From Tubulanus polymorphus (taxonomy: Eukaryota; Nemertea; Palaeonemertea; Tubulaniformes; Tubulanidae), in assembly GCF_964204645.1 (NCBI RefSeq), contig NC_134029.1, positions 14,624,850 to 14,688,849 of the forward strand: a stretch of 64,000 bases of DNA. Direction: 5' to 3'. This document shows positions 43,477-55,770 of this stretch, piece by piece. A model generated the notes under the pieces. The model was not told where the DNA came from and did not search any database. It worked only from the letters and a program-made list of their open reading frames with translations. Made by a program: the position numbers and the translations under genes. Position 1 is the stretch's first letter; the number at the start of each line of letters is the position of its first letter.

Positions 43477-44664
43477 AGCCCACTTGGGACTTAAGTCCCA
43501 GTGGGCTATTGCGTTCACTTTTCGTCCGTCGTCCGTCCGTTCGTCCGTCCATAGACGGAATCCAGTTATTTTGGGAAGTTTTGAAGACGCTTCAAGGTAA
43601 CGTCTTGATATTTGGGTTACACATGTATCTACCCTAGACACATCTTCAGCCCAGAAACTGGCCCTTTCAGAATCAAGATGGCTGACTGGCAGCCATTGTT
43701 GTTCGCCAAAATCAGCACTTTTTACACATTTTTGAGGGAAATTTTGAAGACGCTTTGATCAATTACCTTAATCTTTCGGATATATGTGAATCCCCCCAGG
43801 GCCCATCAGCATAACAAAAATTGGGTCGATCGGACTCAAGATGGCCGTCCTATGGCCTTTTTAGTGCCCAAAAATGTTAATTTTGGCCCGAATTCTGAGT
43901 CCTGTAGCTTCCTACTGGTTTGCCATTTTTCATTGCAATTTGTGATGGGTATTCTTTGGAAAGGGATGTTTTATACCTGAGACAGGTATTTTTCATCAGC
44001 CAATTATGACGCAATTGGCGGCAATCTTGGTGTCACCAGTACTCATTCATAAGTGGGAAAAAGTTTTTCCACATTATATTGATACCTAAGCATATTTTGC
44101 TACCACAATCGATTAGAAACTTGCAGCTCATAACGTGTTCTATGATTGCAGTGAGTTTCAAGGTAATTGGATTTCGTATATGGCCACCAGGGGCGAGAAT
44201 AATACAATATCTTAGCATTGTTATATTGGTGCCTATGCATATTTTGTCACCACAATCAATTGGAAAGTTGTAGCTCATGACATCATCTATGATTGTTGCG
44301 AGTTTTAAGGACATTTGTTTTTCTATATGGTCACCAGGGGGCGTTGAATGGTAGAATAACTTAGTATTTCCTTATTATATTGGTACCTAGGCATATTTAG
44401 TTACCATGATCAATTGCAAAGTTGTAGTTCATGACATGTTCTAAGATTGTGGTGACTTTCGAGGTCATTGGGTTTTGAATATGGTCAATAGGGGGCGTTG
44501 AATAGTAGAATAACTAATATTTCCATATTAATTGGTAACGAGGCATATTTTGTTATCACAATCAATTAACCCTGGTCACCAGGGGGCGTTGAATATTGAA
44601 ATTGTTAGATTGTTGAGCATTTGGAACCACTTCCCAAGTGGGCATGGTGTCCCTGGACCCCTAG
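43477..44664 (+). mobile_element. Family X copy 4, nearly full length, 1188 bp
   Basis: It starts agcccacttgggacttaagt preceded by T, with a gtccg-rich stretch at 43527-43550. It has about four core modules, one shortened near 44570, then tcccaagtgggcatgg and ggacccctag ending at 44664, followed by T. Small reading frames inside are repeated in other copies in the same positions but differ by stops, so I treat it as non-coding. Confidence 0.85.
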
Positions 44665-47526
44665 TTCATTAATTAGATTGTCTGCCAACAAAAACCAAAT
44701 CTTCCCGAGGAAGAGGTAAAAAAACTTCATCATGTTGACAGAAAAGGAACAATATTATTTGGCCCTTTTTTATGTAGTCAATGATGTGGGATGAGGCTAC
44801 ATGTAAGGCCACATAAAAAAAAGAAGTTTTTCAGGCGGGGCAATCACCAAAATGGGTAGGTAGGTAGGTAGGGATATTTTTTCCTTTTTGGGCATACTTT
44901 TGAAAATGGGGTAGGTCGCCGTAAATACTTCGTAAATATTTTTGAAAAATGTTATTTCACCCAAAATTTTGAAAGAAATTGAATTTTATTCTGAAAATGA
45001 TTATTTGAGACGAGGAAATATCGGGTCGGTCGGGCCGAGAAACAGGCGTCCGCCTGTAGATTCGCTGTTCTGCCCCCACTTGATGAATTCCGCTGAGCGA
45101 TCCATTTTTCCAACCAATAGGATGCATTGTTGATAAGCGCACAGCGAGCGCCGAAGGCGCGAGCTGGAAGCTCCTAAAGTTAATCGCACATATGAGGCAA
45201 ATTAAAATTGCCTATATTTTTCCATACTATCCTTCTCAAAAAGTGTAGTTAACATCCGGGACACATGGGTATTGGCTAAATGGTGGCAACGAAAATGACG
45301 GTCATGGACAGACTTTCGTCGAAACTTGCGGGCCGCGTCGCGCGGGTAGTTTAAATACGTGAATGAGGGATTACAAAATGATTTTGTGTAATTCTCTGAA
45401 TATTTGCCTAGAATATTCACAAAATCATGTCAAAAATGTTATTTTTAGTTCGTATACTCCGTAGAAACCAATTGGAAGACAGGATTTGGATCCCACAAAA
45501 AGCACAGTCCCTTAGCAACGGGTCCAATTTTTTAGAATAAGTCCCGAAGAATAACGCAAGTGCGCGGTCCCCGTGTTACAAAATGACCGTCCCGCTACGT
45601 ACAAGTACATAATAATTAACTCAAAATTTTGCCAATCCCTGGAGTAAAATGCCGTGCGTTTTTTGACATATCTTTTTATGTGTCTTTTATTCCCGTTAAT
45701 CCCCTTTTCTGTGTCGAGTAAAATTCGTATAGGCCTACATAACGCTATAATTTGATTTAAAATACCGTTGTTCCATTAATTCCGAACCCATGCAACCCGT
45801 TGTACTACTTTTAGGAACAAATTTTTAGTCTAAAACATAAAACTATTGAAGCCATGAGATTTAATGTAGAAATCTGATGCTATAATCCGTATTTAAAATA
45901 CTGTTGTGGAAATCTGACGTTTTTTAACTACAGAAAAATTTATTTTCGTGTAATCGATAAAACAATAAACTCTCAATTTGTTATTGACATTCCCAAACTC
46001 CCATGTTTTTTTGCAGAAAATAAATTTCTTTTTTTTAATTAGATCACGGGTCCCTTAATTCGCTCGAAGATCTATGATATTTTGTGTGATTTTCACGCGC
46101 AACCTACATGTTGAATTTGGGAACAAATTTCTTGTGTAAAATATATAACTATTGAAGCCGTGAAGATTTAATGTAGAACGTACTCATCTGACGATACAGA
46201 AAGATTTATTCTCGTATGAACGATAACAAAAACAGGCTTTCAATATGTAATCAACATTCCCAAAGCATGTTTTTTCTCAAAAATGAAATTATTTTTCTAT
46301 TGATCACAGGGACACGGCTGTACAGCGCGGAAACTTGAAGTAACCTTGATCTTACTTAGTATGCGAACGTGCACCTGCAGCATATTCAGCCAGCGGAGTC
46401 ATCGGCGTTTGTCGATGATTTCCGATTCATACTAAATAAGTTTGTAAGCTATATTTCACTAGTCTTGTGATGAATATTCAATTTTAGTGTGCTAATAAAC
46501 GATATTTAAACTTTCTTTTCATAAATAAATTGATATTACGGTATTTTGTAAAATTAGATTTCGTGTGGAGTAATGTGACCGTACATCATGGCAGATTGTA
46601 AACAAAAAGTGATGACAGCTAGAAAAGATGAAAATGTCTTAAAATTACACCCAGAAATGTGTTTTCCTACCAAATAACAATGATCAAATATTAGGATACG
46701 ACGGTTACTATTGTTTTAAGATCATCATGCTTTCAAATGGAAGAATAAAACGACAGCTTGTCGCCGGAAAGCGATTCAACCCAAATTCAATTGGTTTTAT
46801 TGAAAACTGCCGCTGATCAAATCACGTATAAAGGATAAAGCATGAGTTCACCCACGGTAAGTATTTTATTGCTATATGAATAAACAAAATATGAGGCCAG
46901 AATGTATGAAACTCATGCAGTTTCGGAAATACACTATCTAGGCCTACAGTACAGTCAACCTTCGTTCGATATGCTGCCCATAGCCTAGACTACTAGCCTA
47001 CCTATACATCACGTCCACAAACCCCGTCCACAAACTCCATTCATTTGTAGTACACTTCTATTCAAATGTTTATTTAATTATCCTCTATAAACCGCCATAC
47101 TTTCTATACTGCCAAAATCCTTAATATTGATGCGGGCGGGCGGTAGGCCTATCAGAGGCTGGCTGGCTATAGGCTACATCTCTCTCCCTTGCCCTCTCTT
47201 TTTGTTTTAACTCTAGTCATCACTTTAGACCGAATCAGACAGGGCTCTCAATGAGAATCAGTAAATTAAGTATGAACTAAAACCGGTTTAACTGAACTAA
47301 AGCTTGTTTTTTTTTAATTTTTCAGAAATTACACAAATTTATGACGTGCAACAGTGATTTACATCATAGAACAAAAACTAATTAGAGAATCTGGAACTGA
47401 TTGGGAAGCTAGCTTCGAAGGTAAAGTTCCTCAAAATTTTCGGCATTTTAAGTTTTCAAAACATTATAACAAGTATGATGATTAAACTTATATCAATGCA
47501 TATGAAGAAATATTTCTCATTGTAGG
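44665..47526. other. DMXL intron, no gene recognised; one GC-rich block and a direct repeat
   Basis: A ggta repeat lies at 44852-44872. A GC-rich block at 45020-45170 contains gcgagcgccgaaggcgcgag, related to 5706-5726. A short open frame starts at ATG 46595 (MADCKQKVMTARKDENVLK) without further support. The AT-rich remainder carries the repeat at 45813-46310. Confidence 0.5.
45813..46310 (+). repeat. Diverged direct repeat, about 200 bp each, spaced 306 bp
   Basis: aactattgaagcc...gatttaatgtagaa occurs at 45841 and 46147. Both are followed by acagaaa.atttatt.tcgt, aaca...ctctcaat/ctttcaat and cattcccaaa. The copies run roughly 45813-46030 and 46120-46310. Confidence 0.65.
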
Positions 47527-49085
47527 TTAAACCTGATCACTGACATTGCTACATTTCTGGCAAGTTCGTGTTTTACTCAATGGTGAAATTTTCTTGAAGA
47601 ATCCCCCACAGTTACACTTCCGGATTATTTTGTGTAAGTGCAGTGATTTTGTTGAGTAGAGACCTTGATTCAAAAACATTACTTTTGTGCGGACTACTTT
47701 GTTCCGCAAACAGATTCTGGCATCTTGGTTCATACTCGCATGCTTGCTTTCAAGCCCCTGCTCTCCAAAGAGCCCCAATGACTTCCATGTTTGGATGAAT
47801 TCAGGCATGTGATAGATCAAAACATGCAATTTGGGAGTTATATTTGCCTTGGGGAAATTTTGAGGAAACCATGTACCAAATTCATGAATACTGTTCACTA
47901 CATGTTCTATTTCAGGTTCGGACAAAAACCGACAAGCCGAATATACATGATAAATATCTTGAAACTTCTCGAAAAGATCCAAAAATAACTTTCGGTCATT
48001 CGGATACTTGTTGAGACAGGATAATAGTATTTGTGGATTGTTAATTCCATTTTCCTCATCCTTTTTAAACAACTTGTGTACATGGTTTCCTACAAAGCTA
48101 TTCGAGTGATATGCCTGTCTGTCAACTCCTATCTTTTTAAGATTCTCATTTAGATCTTTTTGTATCGGTCCCATCTCTAAGGTTATGTCCTTATATATTT
48201 GGTTAAGCTTGATTCTTCTCGGATTAAACAGTACTTATATTGATTCCTATATCTTTGATTTTGCTCATGTTTTCATCTGCTTGTTTCAGGAATTTGTCTG
48301 GTGTTATTTTTTTGTCCGCAAGTGGCCGACATTTCAAACAAAGGAAATCGCTATCAGAAATATTGGGATCGACATATACAGATTGAACACATTGGCTGTG
48401 GTATGGTGCGTTACAGTTTGTGCAATACAAATACAGATGTGGCTGCGGATTCTCAATAGAACGAATTATACAAGTCGGCGCCCAACAGTTTAATGGACTA
48501 GAGCGTTTTCTCTTTGCATTTTTCAATAAGTCAACTAGTTCTTGACAAGATTGTAACTTCTGTTTTACGCTATCAAGTTCATCCTGCAAGCTAGTTACAG
48601 ATGCTGAAGCTGCTCTCCATGCTTCCCATTGCTCGGGAAAACGTTCTCCGAGGGAAGATTCATCAAATTCACAACAACGTTTTTCTAGCATCTCGAAGAA
48701 CATTAACCCTAAGCCAAGAGAAATATGGAGACCAGGAGGAACTAGATGGCCTAATTCTGAGGGCTTGAAAAGCATACCACTTGTGAATGAACCACGAATG
48801 TTTTGTGTTTCAGCACCAATAACCCGTGGTGTAGCTTCAGCAGTTTGTGCATTCCTTAAATAGGACTCGATTGAACGTGATTGATACTGCTTGAATGTTG
48901 GGGTATGAGGTGTTGCATCTGTTTTGCGTAAATCATGGAGTGTTACCTCACACCATAGACATGGATAGGTTGATGCGCTGCCTTGATGGCCCATAATCTG
49001 GCAAAGGAAATGAAGGTCCCCCATTGGAAATATTCTAACAGTAATTTCTTGACAAAAAACGATGATTGTTTTGACAGTTGAAATT
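47527..49085 (-). pseudogene. Transposase-like core with inserted PHD finger, nested in DMXL intron
   Basis: Read on the minus strand it begins near 49085 and gives GDLHFLCQIMGHQGSASTYP then CLWC near 48950-49020, PPGLHISLGLGL near 48700 and a coiled-coil stretch (SLQDELDSVKQKLQSCQELV). A PHD-type finger (C-x4-C, CTNCNAPYHSQC, CLKC) falls at 48330-48510. A frameshift near 48225 leads to TPKLHVLIYHMPEF, GLFGEQGLESKHA and a C-terminal zinc ribbon (KCNCGG, CQKCS). Conserved Asp, His and final Glu positions and zinc-binding insertions suggest a DDE/RNase H-fold transposase of an animal family I cannot name. The frameshift argues for decay. Confidence 0.6.
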
Positions 49086-50543
49086 TCACCCTGGAATATT
49101 CATATTTCGTCATGAAATTCTGGGGACCTATTTAACTGATTTTTCATTATCAGTTTTTCTACTGACTTTTGTATTAATAGCTCTATTGATGTCACAGAAA
49201 CAAACGCTGACAATTGCTTTTCATGAGTTCTGCTATTAATTTCCAATTCTATTTCACCAGCTTCAATGAATGTCGAAAACGACTCTTGTCTGGCTTCAAA
49301 CTCTTGTCTAATATTTCGACTAGACGGAAAAATCTGAATATTGTAATGTTTCAAGATTTTTTAAAGTTCAAGTAACTTATTCACCGGTAGTCTCAAATTT
49401 AATTTCTATTCTATTACTTGAGTTGGATCTAATTGATTTACATTTGCGATACCGGCCAACTCCAGAGCCTTTTTGACTAAATCAGGATACCTTTTCATGA
49501 AACAAGATAATGTTACAGCCATATCATTTCCTGACGATGAAATAGATGATAATTTATCCAAAACAAGTTTAAGTTTTCTTGCTCTCGAGTCTAGAGTTTT
49601 CTTTGAGGCTGAACTAGAATTAATTGTTGGATGTTCTTATTTGGTGTAACAACTACTTTTACTGCGAAAACTAGTAACAAGGGGAGTAGCTTCAAATGTT
49701 TTTAAGTTTGATGAATCTGTGTCAATTTTTAATAAATTTGCTCAAGTTTCGCTTTCAAATTTTGAATTTCTTCATTCTTCAGTCAAATTTGGTCGGATAA
49801 TAAGTTCAAGTAACTTATTCACCGGTAGTCTCAAATTTAATTTCAATTCTATTACTTGAGTTGGATCTAATTGATTTACATTTGCGATACCGGCCAACTC
49901 CAGAGCCTTTTTGACTAAATCAGGATACCTTTTCATGAAACAAGATAATGTTACAGCCATATCATTTCCTGACGATGAAATAGATGATAATTTATCCAAA
50001 ACAAGTTTAAGTTTTCTTGCTCTCGAGTCTAGAGTTTTCTTTGAGGCTGAACTAGAATTAATTGTTGGATGTTCTTATTTGGTGTAACAACTACTTTTAC
50101 TGCGAAAACTAGTAACAAGGGGAGTAGCTTCAAATGTTTTTAAGTTTGATGAATCTGTGTCAATTTTTAATAAATTTGCTCAAGTTTCGCTTTCAAATTT
50201 TGAATTTCTTCATTCTTCAGTCAAATTTGGTCGGATAATTCATTGATTTTCTCTTTCATGGTAATCAAATAAGGATGACAAGAACATTGACAATGAGACT
50301 TAACAGGTGATATTGAACATAAGGAAACCGAATTCAGATCACTACACTGGAGGACATCATTATCATCAATATCAGACAAATCTACACCAGAGTGCGCATC
50401 AACAGCAGATATCTCGAGTGTACTTTCCAGCAAAATGTCGTCATTAGTCGAGCTTTCCTCTATTGCATCCTCTCTTTCTGTAAATTCACTACTCTGGCTT
50501 TCTTCAAATGTTGAATTTGCAACTATGTCCCTAGTTTTTGTTC
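49086..50543 (-). pseudogene. N-terminal part of the same minus-strand gene, with internal duplication
   Basis: The exon starts at 50543 (aacatttccctag acceptor) and runs through an acidic Ser-rich stretch (TFEESQSSEFTEREDAIEES), a C-x-C-x-C cluster (HCQCSCHP) and a helix to a TGA at 50221-50223. A coiled-coil frame (LKNEEIQNLKAKLE) and KKTLDSRARKLKLVLDKLSS then FMKRYPDLVKKALELAG and LNLRLPVNKLLEL follow in shifted frames. The last part, 49354-49100, has SSRNIRQEFEARQESFSTF. The pattern of an SxSG helix then lRLPvnkL is shared with many uncharacterised invertebrate proteins, from memory. Confidence 0.5.
49365..50240. repeat. 438-bp tandem duplication inside the nested gene
   Basis: agttcaagtaacttattcac begins at 49365 and 49803, exactly 438 bp apart. 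The copies are nearly identical (ttctattct versus ttcaattct). The duplication covers the SxSG helix/lRLP region. Since 438 is divisible by 3 it would not itself shift the frame, yet stops already present inside it argue that it duplicated decayed sequence. Confidence 0.9.
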
Positions 50544-50663
50544 CTAGGGAAATGTTAAGAGGGAAGAATAAATATGATTGTAGAAAATGGGTCCTTTCAA
50601 AGACCTTCATTATTTGAATGAAATATGTAAATATGTGTTGAATTAAGCAGAATCAGTTATAGT

Positions 50664-50666
<3 letters not shown>

Positions 50667-50744
<78 letters not shown>
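50667..50744. repeat. AT microsatellite
   Basis: About 39 AT units with one interruption (attata near 50717). Confidence 0.95.
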
Positions 50745-51148
50745 CGGTAACATAGGGGACCATGAACAGGGCGGTACCTGATTAGGGAAAATTTAGTTTT
50801 GTAATTTACTGAATTGAGCCGATTACCGAAAAAACCAGTACCGCCTTAAACAGAGCCTCTACTGTGCCTCCTTTATGAAACTGGCCTCAGGGGTTTAATA
50901 AAGAACAACATTGCATATACATACTTGCATTATCCTCATACTTATCATACTTGCATCATCCTCGTTGTCGTTATCCTTTCATTTAAATCATTTGATTGAC
51001 AGTCACACAATCAGAGTTCGAAATATAAAAAGCTTGTAAACCTCACAATCAACTAACGAACAACCATAATTTCTAACATGTGTAATGAATTTTAATTCTT
51101 TAATAAAAACATTCCAAAAAATATAGATTATATAAGACTCACTCCTAC

Positions 51149-51232
51149 GCTTTTTTCTTGAACTTCGGAAGTACTTCTTTCTTGAATGGGCGCCTTGCTT
51201 AGTAGTGATATTGACTGAACGCTTTTTTGATG
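51149..51232 (-). CDS. Minus-strand nested gene, small exon (28 codons)
   Basis: The acceptor on the minus strand is ttttttacag and the donor gtagga. It encodes TASKKRSVNITTKQGAHSRK then YFRSSRKK in the phase set by the upstream exon (1/1) and joins to the exon starting 50543. The basic content could serve DNA binding or nuclear targeting; this is inference. Confidence 0.5.
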
Positions 51233-51318
51233 CTGTAAAAAGTGAAAGATAGTGCATCTAAATGTTTTCATATTGTCTTAATCTTAAATCTCAAGATTAA
51301 AAAATTCGATATACTTAC

Positions 51319-51390
51319 CAGTGGCTTGCTCAGCAGACGAACCGGCAGCGGTACTCAAATTTGCATCCCTAACGGTCGGTACAAATCGTG
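51319..51390 (-). CDS. Minus-strand nested gene, most upstream exon found
   Basis: The acceptor is catttttag and the donor gtaagtat on the minus strand. The 72-bp exon in phase 1/1 encodes RFVPTVRDANLSTAAGSSAE then QAT. Three consecutive exons with matching phases are hard to obtain by chance, which shows this is a spliced gene and not just a raw transposon copy. The first exon is not identified. Confidence 0.5.
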
Positions 51391-52182
51391 CTAAAAATGA
51401 AAGAATAAATATCTGGTATGGTGGTAGGCCAGACTGGATCCAGTTCAAATAAATGTACTTCATTTGACAAAATAAAATTTCTAGGCCTTTTCCTCAGGTA
51501 TTTCTGGGCTTCTTATATATCAAATTTCTCTAAAAAATAGGAGAGCACCATTATCCAACTCCCAAGAGGAAATAAATGGGAGGGGAAATCATTTTAGGGG
51601 CAGGAAAGTGGCCGCTCTATAAAATCGGTCGAATTCTTACGAGGTACAAATTTCAAAAAATCTCTGAAGCCCTAATTCGTCAATAGGGGTTATTGTATGT
51701 CAATTTGTTTATCTTTTTATGATCTACCTCGCTAAATCGGAATCCACTATGAAGTATTATGTTTAAATGTTCGCTTTGGCGTTAAACTATGAATAGTTTG
51801 GCATTTGGAGATGCCTAAATTATCAAAAAATTACTTATGATTTCGGAGCTGGTTGTCACGGTTTCTCCACGAACTAAAGTTTTAAACAACATACCGCGAG
51901 GTACCTCGGGTCTTCAGGAAGCAATCTATGCTCGTTACAAATTAATATATGCCCATTCATTTATGTACTATGTACGCTCAAATACGAATGCCAAAGCCCG
52001 GTTTCTTCAGCTTTAAAGCATTACCAGCTGGTGAGGTCAAGTTTCTAACTTCGTAGAAGAGCTGTAGAGCCGTGGCGAACCATCGCTCATAGCGGATCAT
52101 TGATATTCTGGTGTAATAATGATGTAATAATGCTGAGTGGACAAAGTTGAGTTTTGATTAAGGTAATGCATTTTTTTTCCAG
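51391..52182. other. DMXL intron, no gene recognised
   Basis: Mixed-composition sequence. On the minus strand an ATG at about 51958 opens a short frame ending at a gtatgt donor, but its phase does not fit the exon at 51390, so it is not used. Confidence 0.4.
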
Positions 52183-52222
52183 AATGATCGATTAGTGAAG
52201 GTCTGGTATGAACAGAAAAAAG
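52183..52222 (+). CDS. DMXL: DMXL exon e, 40-bp micro-exon (phase 0/1)
   Basis: The acceptor is a long T run ending ttccag and the donor gtatca. It encodes NDRLVKVWYEQKK plus the first base of the next codon. DMXL proteins have DxLLKVWY/DRLVKVWY at the end of this WD40 repeat. Both phases fit exons d and f. A 40-bp exon 15 kb from its upstream neighbour would be missed by most gene finders. Confidence 0.88.
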
Positions 52223-54676
52223 GTATCATGATTTCTATTCAATCAAAGATCTGCCAAATAGAAATATTCATTGGTGAAATCAACTATCATTTTGCAAAGT
52301 TGTAGTCCAAGACATGTTCTATGATTGTCGTGAGTCTCAATGGCATAGGTTTCTGTGTGTGTTTTTGTCTTAAAATAGGGATTGACCCTGTTATTTATTT
52401 GAATGGTAGGTTTCGTTTGATTTCCTGTTTGGGTGTCCCTTACAAACCCACCACACCTGCCGGGAGCGAAACAGAGGGTTTTATTTGGAAGTCGGAAATG
52501 GAAGTACAGAATGTAGTTGATTTGTTGTCGGTGGAGGTTACATCATATTTTTTTTCAAAATTGAAGTACATAATTGGAAATGTTGGTTCAGGTTCATTCA
52601 AACAATAATCCAAGTAGCTGGAACCGGCAAGCGACTGATTGGGTTTTATTTTGTTGGCTGCCTAATTAGTACATCGAGATTTTGGAAGTAACTATATTCC
52701 ATTTTTTAAATATTTTTTGGTCGTTTTCTATGTGTAAATAGTACGAAAGTTTATTGTAGTTTTTTTTCCCTCGGATATATGTTGGTGTAAAAGTCCTCTA
52801 AGTTGATTTCCCGCGTGTTGACTAGATTAAAAGGAAGCACATTTCGAAAGCGCAAATTATCCAGCTGAGAGTAAGGTCCTGGTAACCGAAGTGCAGTTAT
52901 GTTACGACGACGCTGTAGTTCCTATGGGGATGGGTTTCTCCGCCAAAGGGTGCAGTTGGTACTTCACATCTGGTGCTGATTTTGCCTAAAAGTAGAAGTT
53001 AAACACAGGGGCAGTTTTGTATTTCGAACATATATACAGTGCATGGTTGGACAGTGCTATGCGCATTGATAGACCGTCAGCTACAAAGCAGCACAGGCAC
53101 GCGAGCTAAATTGATATAATTATTAATACATATGAAAAGTCTCGATCGGGTTTTGTTTACAGTTATGATGAAAAGAACACACTGCTCCGATAATTGACTG
53201 GCAGTTCTATGCACGATGAAAGACCGTCAGTGAAACATCTAGGCGAGCCCAGTTTATCATGTGTCACAGTTGGGTTCTTGGTAGTTTTTATCTAGGGCGA
53301 AGCCCGAGATGTTGTAATGGGTCCAAAAATCGAATTTTTGCTCACAAATGAGGTTGTAACTTTGACCCAAAGTCATGCAATCTACTATTTTTATGTGCAA
53401 CATGTACCTTGATCATGCGGCTAAAATCTGTTGGAAATGGAATATTGAATTTGGCATTCATTTTAGAGAAATCGACGAATTTGTGGCGATTTTTAAAAAA
53501 TTTCCAAGGAGCATTTTGTTTCATAAAATTTCCAGAAAGCCTTTGTACATTGTTAAATTGATGTAATATAAATGCTCCCTGCAGTTAGCTGATCTTTTGC
53601 AGTCAATCAATGTAAGGCCATATTCGATAATACCACGCAGACAAACCGGTCTATTAATCTGCTCAAATATTGTTTTCCATTTTTTAGGATTTACTTCCTC
53701 ATTTCCCAGTCATTGGACAGTCTTATTATATGTTTACTTTAAATTTGAAAGTCATCGTATTGTTTCCGTCTCCCCATTGTATTATGAAAAAACCGGAGAT
53801 TCAATCGATCCGCCACATCGTTGTGGCATGCACAATCGAATTGGCCCAGACCCGGTGCCGCGCTGAATGACATTAGACTGTTAGATTTTCTTTCGATTTA
53901 GCATTTATTTTACGCAATAAGTAATTATTTATATCGTAGAGTGCTGACGATATAGTTTACAGGATGAAGAAGTAAATGTACACTGTCATAGACCGTAAAA
54001 CTATCATAAATTGTGTGTTTACGCGCGCGATGTGTTTCAATTCAATTTACCCAATCAATCGCCGTGTGTGTACTGTGCAATTTACAGGGCTTTCAAAATA
54101 CTCGTTCAAAATAAGCCTTCGGCCATCGCATCCGACTGTGAGTAAGAATCCTGTGAGGGCTATGAAATATCTCGTCTGATATCAACGATAGTATGAAAGC
54201 TGTGATCAGAGGCTATGTTTAAATGTAGGCCTATTGCAGTCAGTATGCATCGCGTGAAAATTTGCCTCAGACGCGTGGCCTAGTTTAAGTCTCCAGGAAA
54301 TTGGCTCCCTTCAAAACAACCTGATCAACCTTTTCATCGGTGAGTTCCTTCCATTTTGATCTCTTTTACTGATACACCAATAAACTCAATCATAAATTCC
54401 CGGCCACGTTTTCTGTTCGTCACAAATCGGTGACTTCTCGGTCGAGTCAAACACAATCCGCGTTAAATTTTATTTCATTCGCACGTTCTATTATTTGCTT
54501 GCCTTTCATCTTTTGGAGCTTGACAGGCCTAAGTGTCTGAATTGGTACCGTAAGCCGGTACTGGGCCAGTTATATTCAAATGACCTTTATTGTAGGTAAC
54601 AAAACGTCATTGACTTAATTATGTCGGAATCTTGTCCTAGAGATAGAAAAGTCCATTCGCAGGCCATGATATCTCT
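52223..54676. other. DMXL intron, no gene recognised
   Basis: Short fragments only. 52290-52345 looks like a degraded family X core module (tttgcaaagttgtagt, tctatgattgtcgtgag). Reading frames near 53375-53866 lack signatures and splice support. Confidence 0.5.
54095..54313 (+). repeat. Copy of the interior of the hAT-like element at 25 kb
   Basis: ttcaaaataag, gcatccgactgt, ggctatgaaatatctc, gatatcaacgatagta, cctcagacgcgtggcctagt and aggaaattggct occur in the same order as at 25065-25260. The terminal inverted repeats of the 25-kb element are absent here. Confidence 0.75.
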
Positions 54677-55770
54677 GGTACCTCTTCCCCTACTGGCGCG
54701 GCACGACTTCCGGGGTGCAGGCCGGCATTCCCTCACGGGAGCCCTCAGTTGTAAATTCCATGCGACAATCCCGTAACAAGAGGGCTAAAAAGTCGTTGAG
54801 CATTGGGTTTCGGCCAACTGGCTCCTGTTTCTCTTGTTACTACAGTGGCCCAAGAGGCCACTAAATCCCGGCTAATCGGTTCTTGAATCTGTTCCGTTTT
54901 AGCCGTGGTTAATCAGCCGGGTCAGGTTCGGCTTGGTTCCATTTTGGAACCAGCTCCAGGTATCAGTCCAACCGAAGACCAGTCAGGATAGCCGAGGCAG
55001 CCAAGAAGCAAGCCGCTTTAGGCCTTAATAGATTTATCCTGTTTCAGCAAAATTATTTGTATTTTATTTTCAGTAATAGGCTCTACCGTTTAATGTCCCA
55101 TGCTGAGAGCTAGGATCTCGGTTATTATGAAATGTCCGGTACCTCCTCCCCTTCCAGCGCGGTTCGACCTCTGGAAAGGGTGCAGTCCGGCTTTTTTTGC
55201 CATGGGACATCCGACCGAAAGGTCACTGCACTGTCCCGTGTGAGGTAGGAGTTTTTCGGAGTCGTCGGGCCCGCCAATAACCCCGGCACTCCTGTCTCTG
55301 AAAACCTTTAGCATCAGCTGAGTCCGATAATCACAGACCACCCGTACCTCCTCCCCTTCGAGCATGGTTCACCCTATGGAAAGGGTCCAGGCGACTTTTT
55401 GTCATGGGACCTTCGCCGATAGGTCATTGCAGCTGTCTTGTGTTGGGTCAGAGAATCTCGGGAGTTGTCAGGCTAGCCAACTGCCCGGCATTCCTGTCTC
55501 CGTAAACCTCTAGCAACGGCTGAGCTGATCAACTTCAGACCGAACCGGTGTACAACCCACGCCGTGTTCATTCTTGGTGAATAAGCCGGATCCAGTGCGG
55601 CTCGGTGGCACATTTGCCCCGGAGGCCTTTCGGTCGGCAGTCGCTCGGTGCACAGAGCAGCGCGACCTAGGCTGGGAAAGTTCGGCATCCGGAGTCAGCC
55701 GTTGCGTTTAGTGTAGCGTATTACTGACTCCCAGGTCTCGGTCTGTCCAGCCCGGGTCCAGTCAGAAGAT
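54677..55770. repeat. GC-rich diverged repeats, about 204-bp unit
   Basis: ggtacctcctccccttc-type words start units at 54677, 55138 and 55342. The last two share attcctgtctc/actcctgtctc and ctctagcaac/ctttagcatc to their ends. A linked block (ggtcaggttcggcttggt versus gatccagtgcggctcggt, then ggtccagtcag) occurs near 54900 and 55580-55765. It lies upstream of the LINE ORF1 and could be its 5' UTR. Confidence 0.6.

Noticed and set aside
51900-51960. Possible first exon of the antisense nested gene (ATG to gtatgt donor)
   Set aside because: Its phase at the donor does not fit the exon at 51390 in any frame that stays open.
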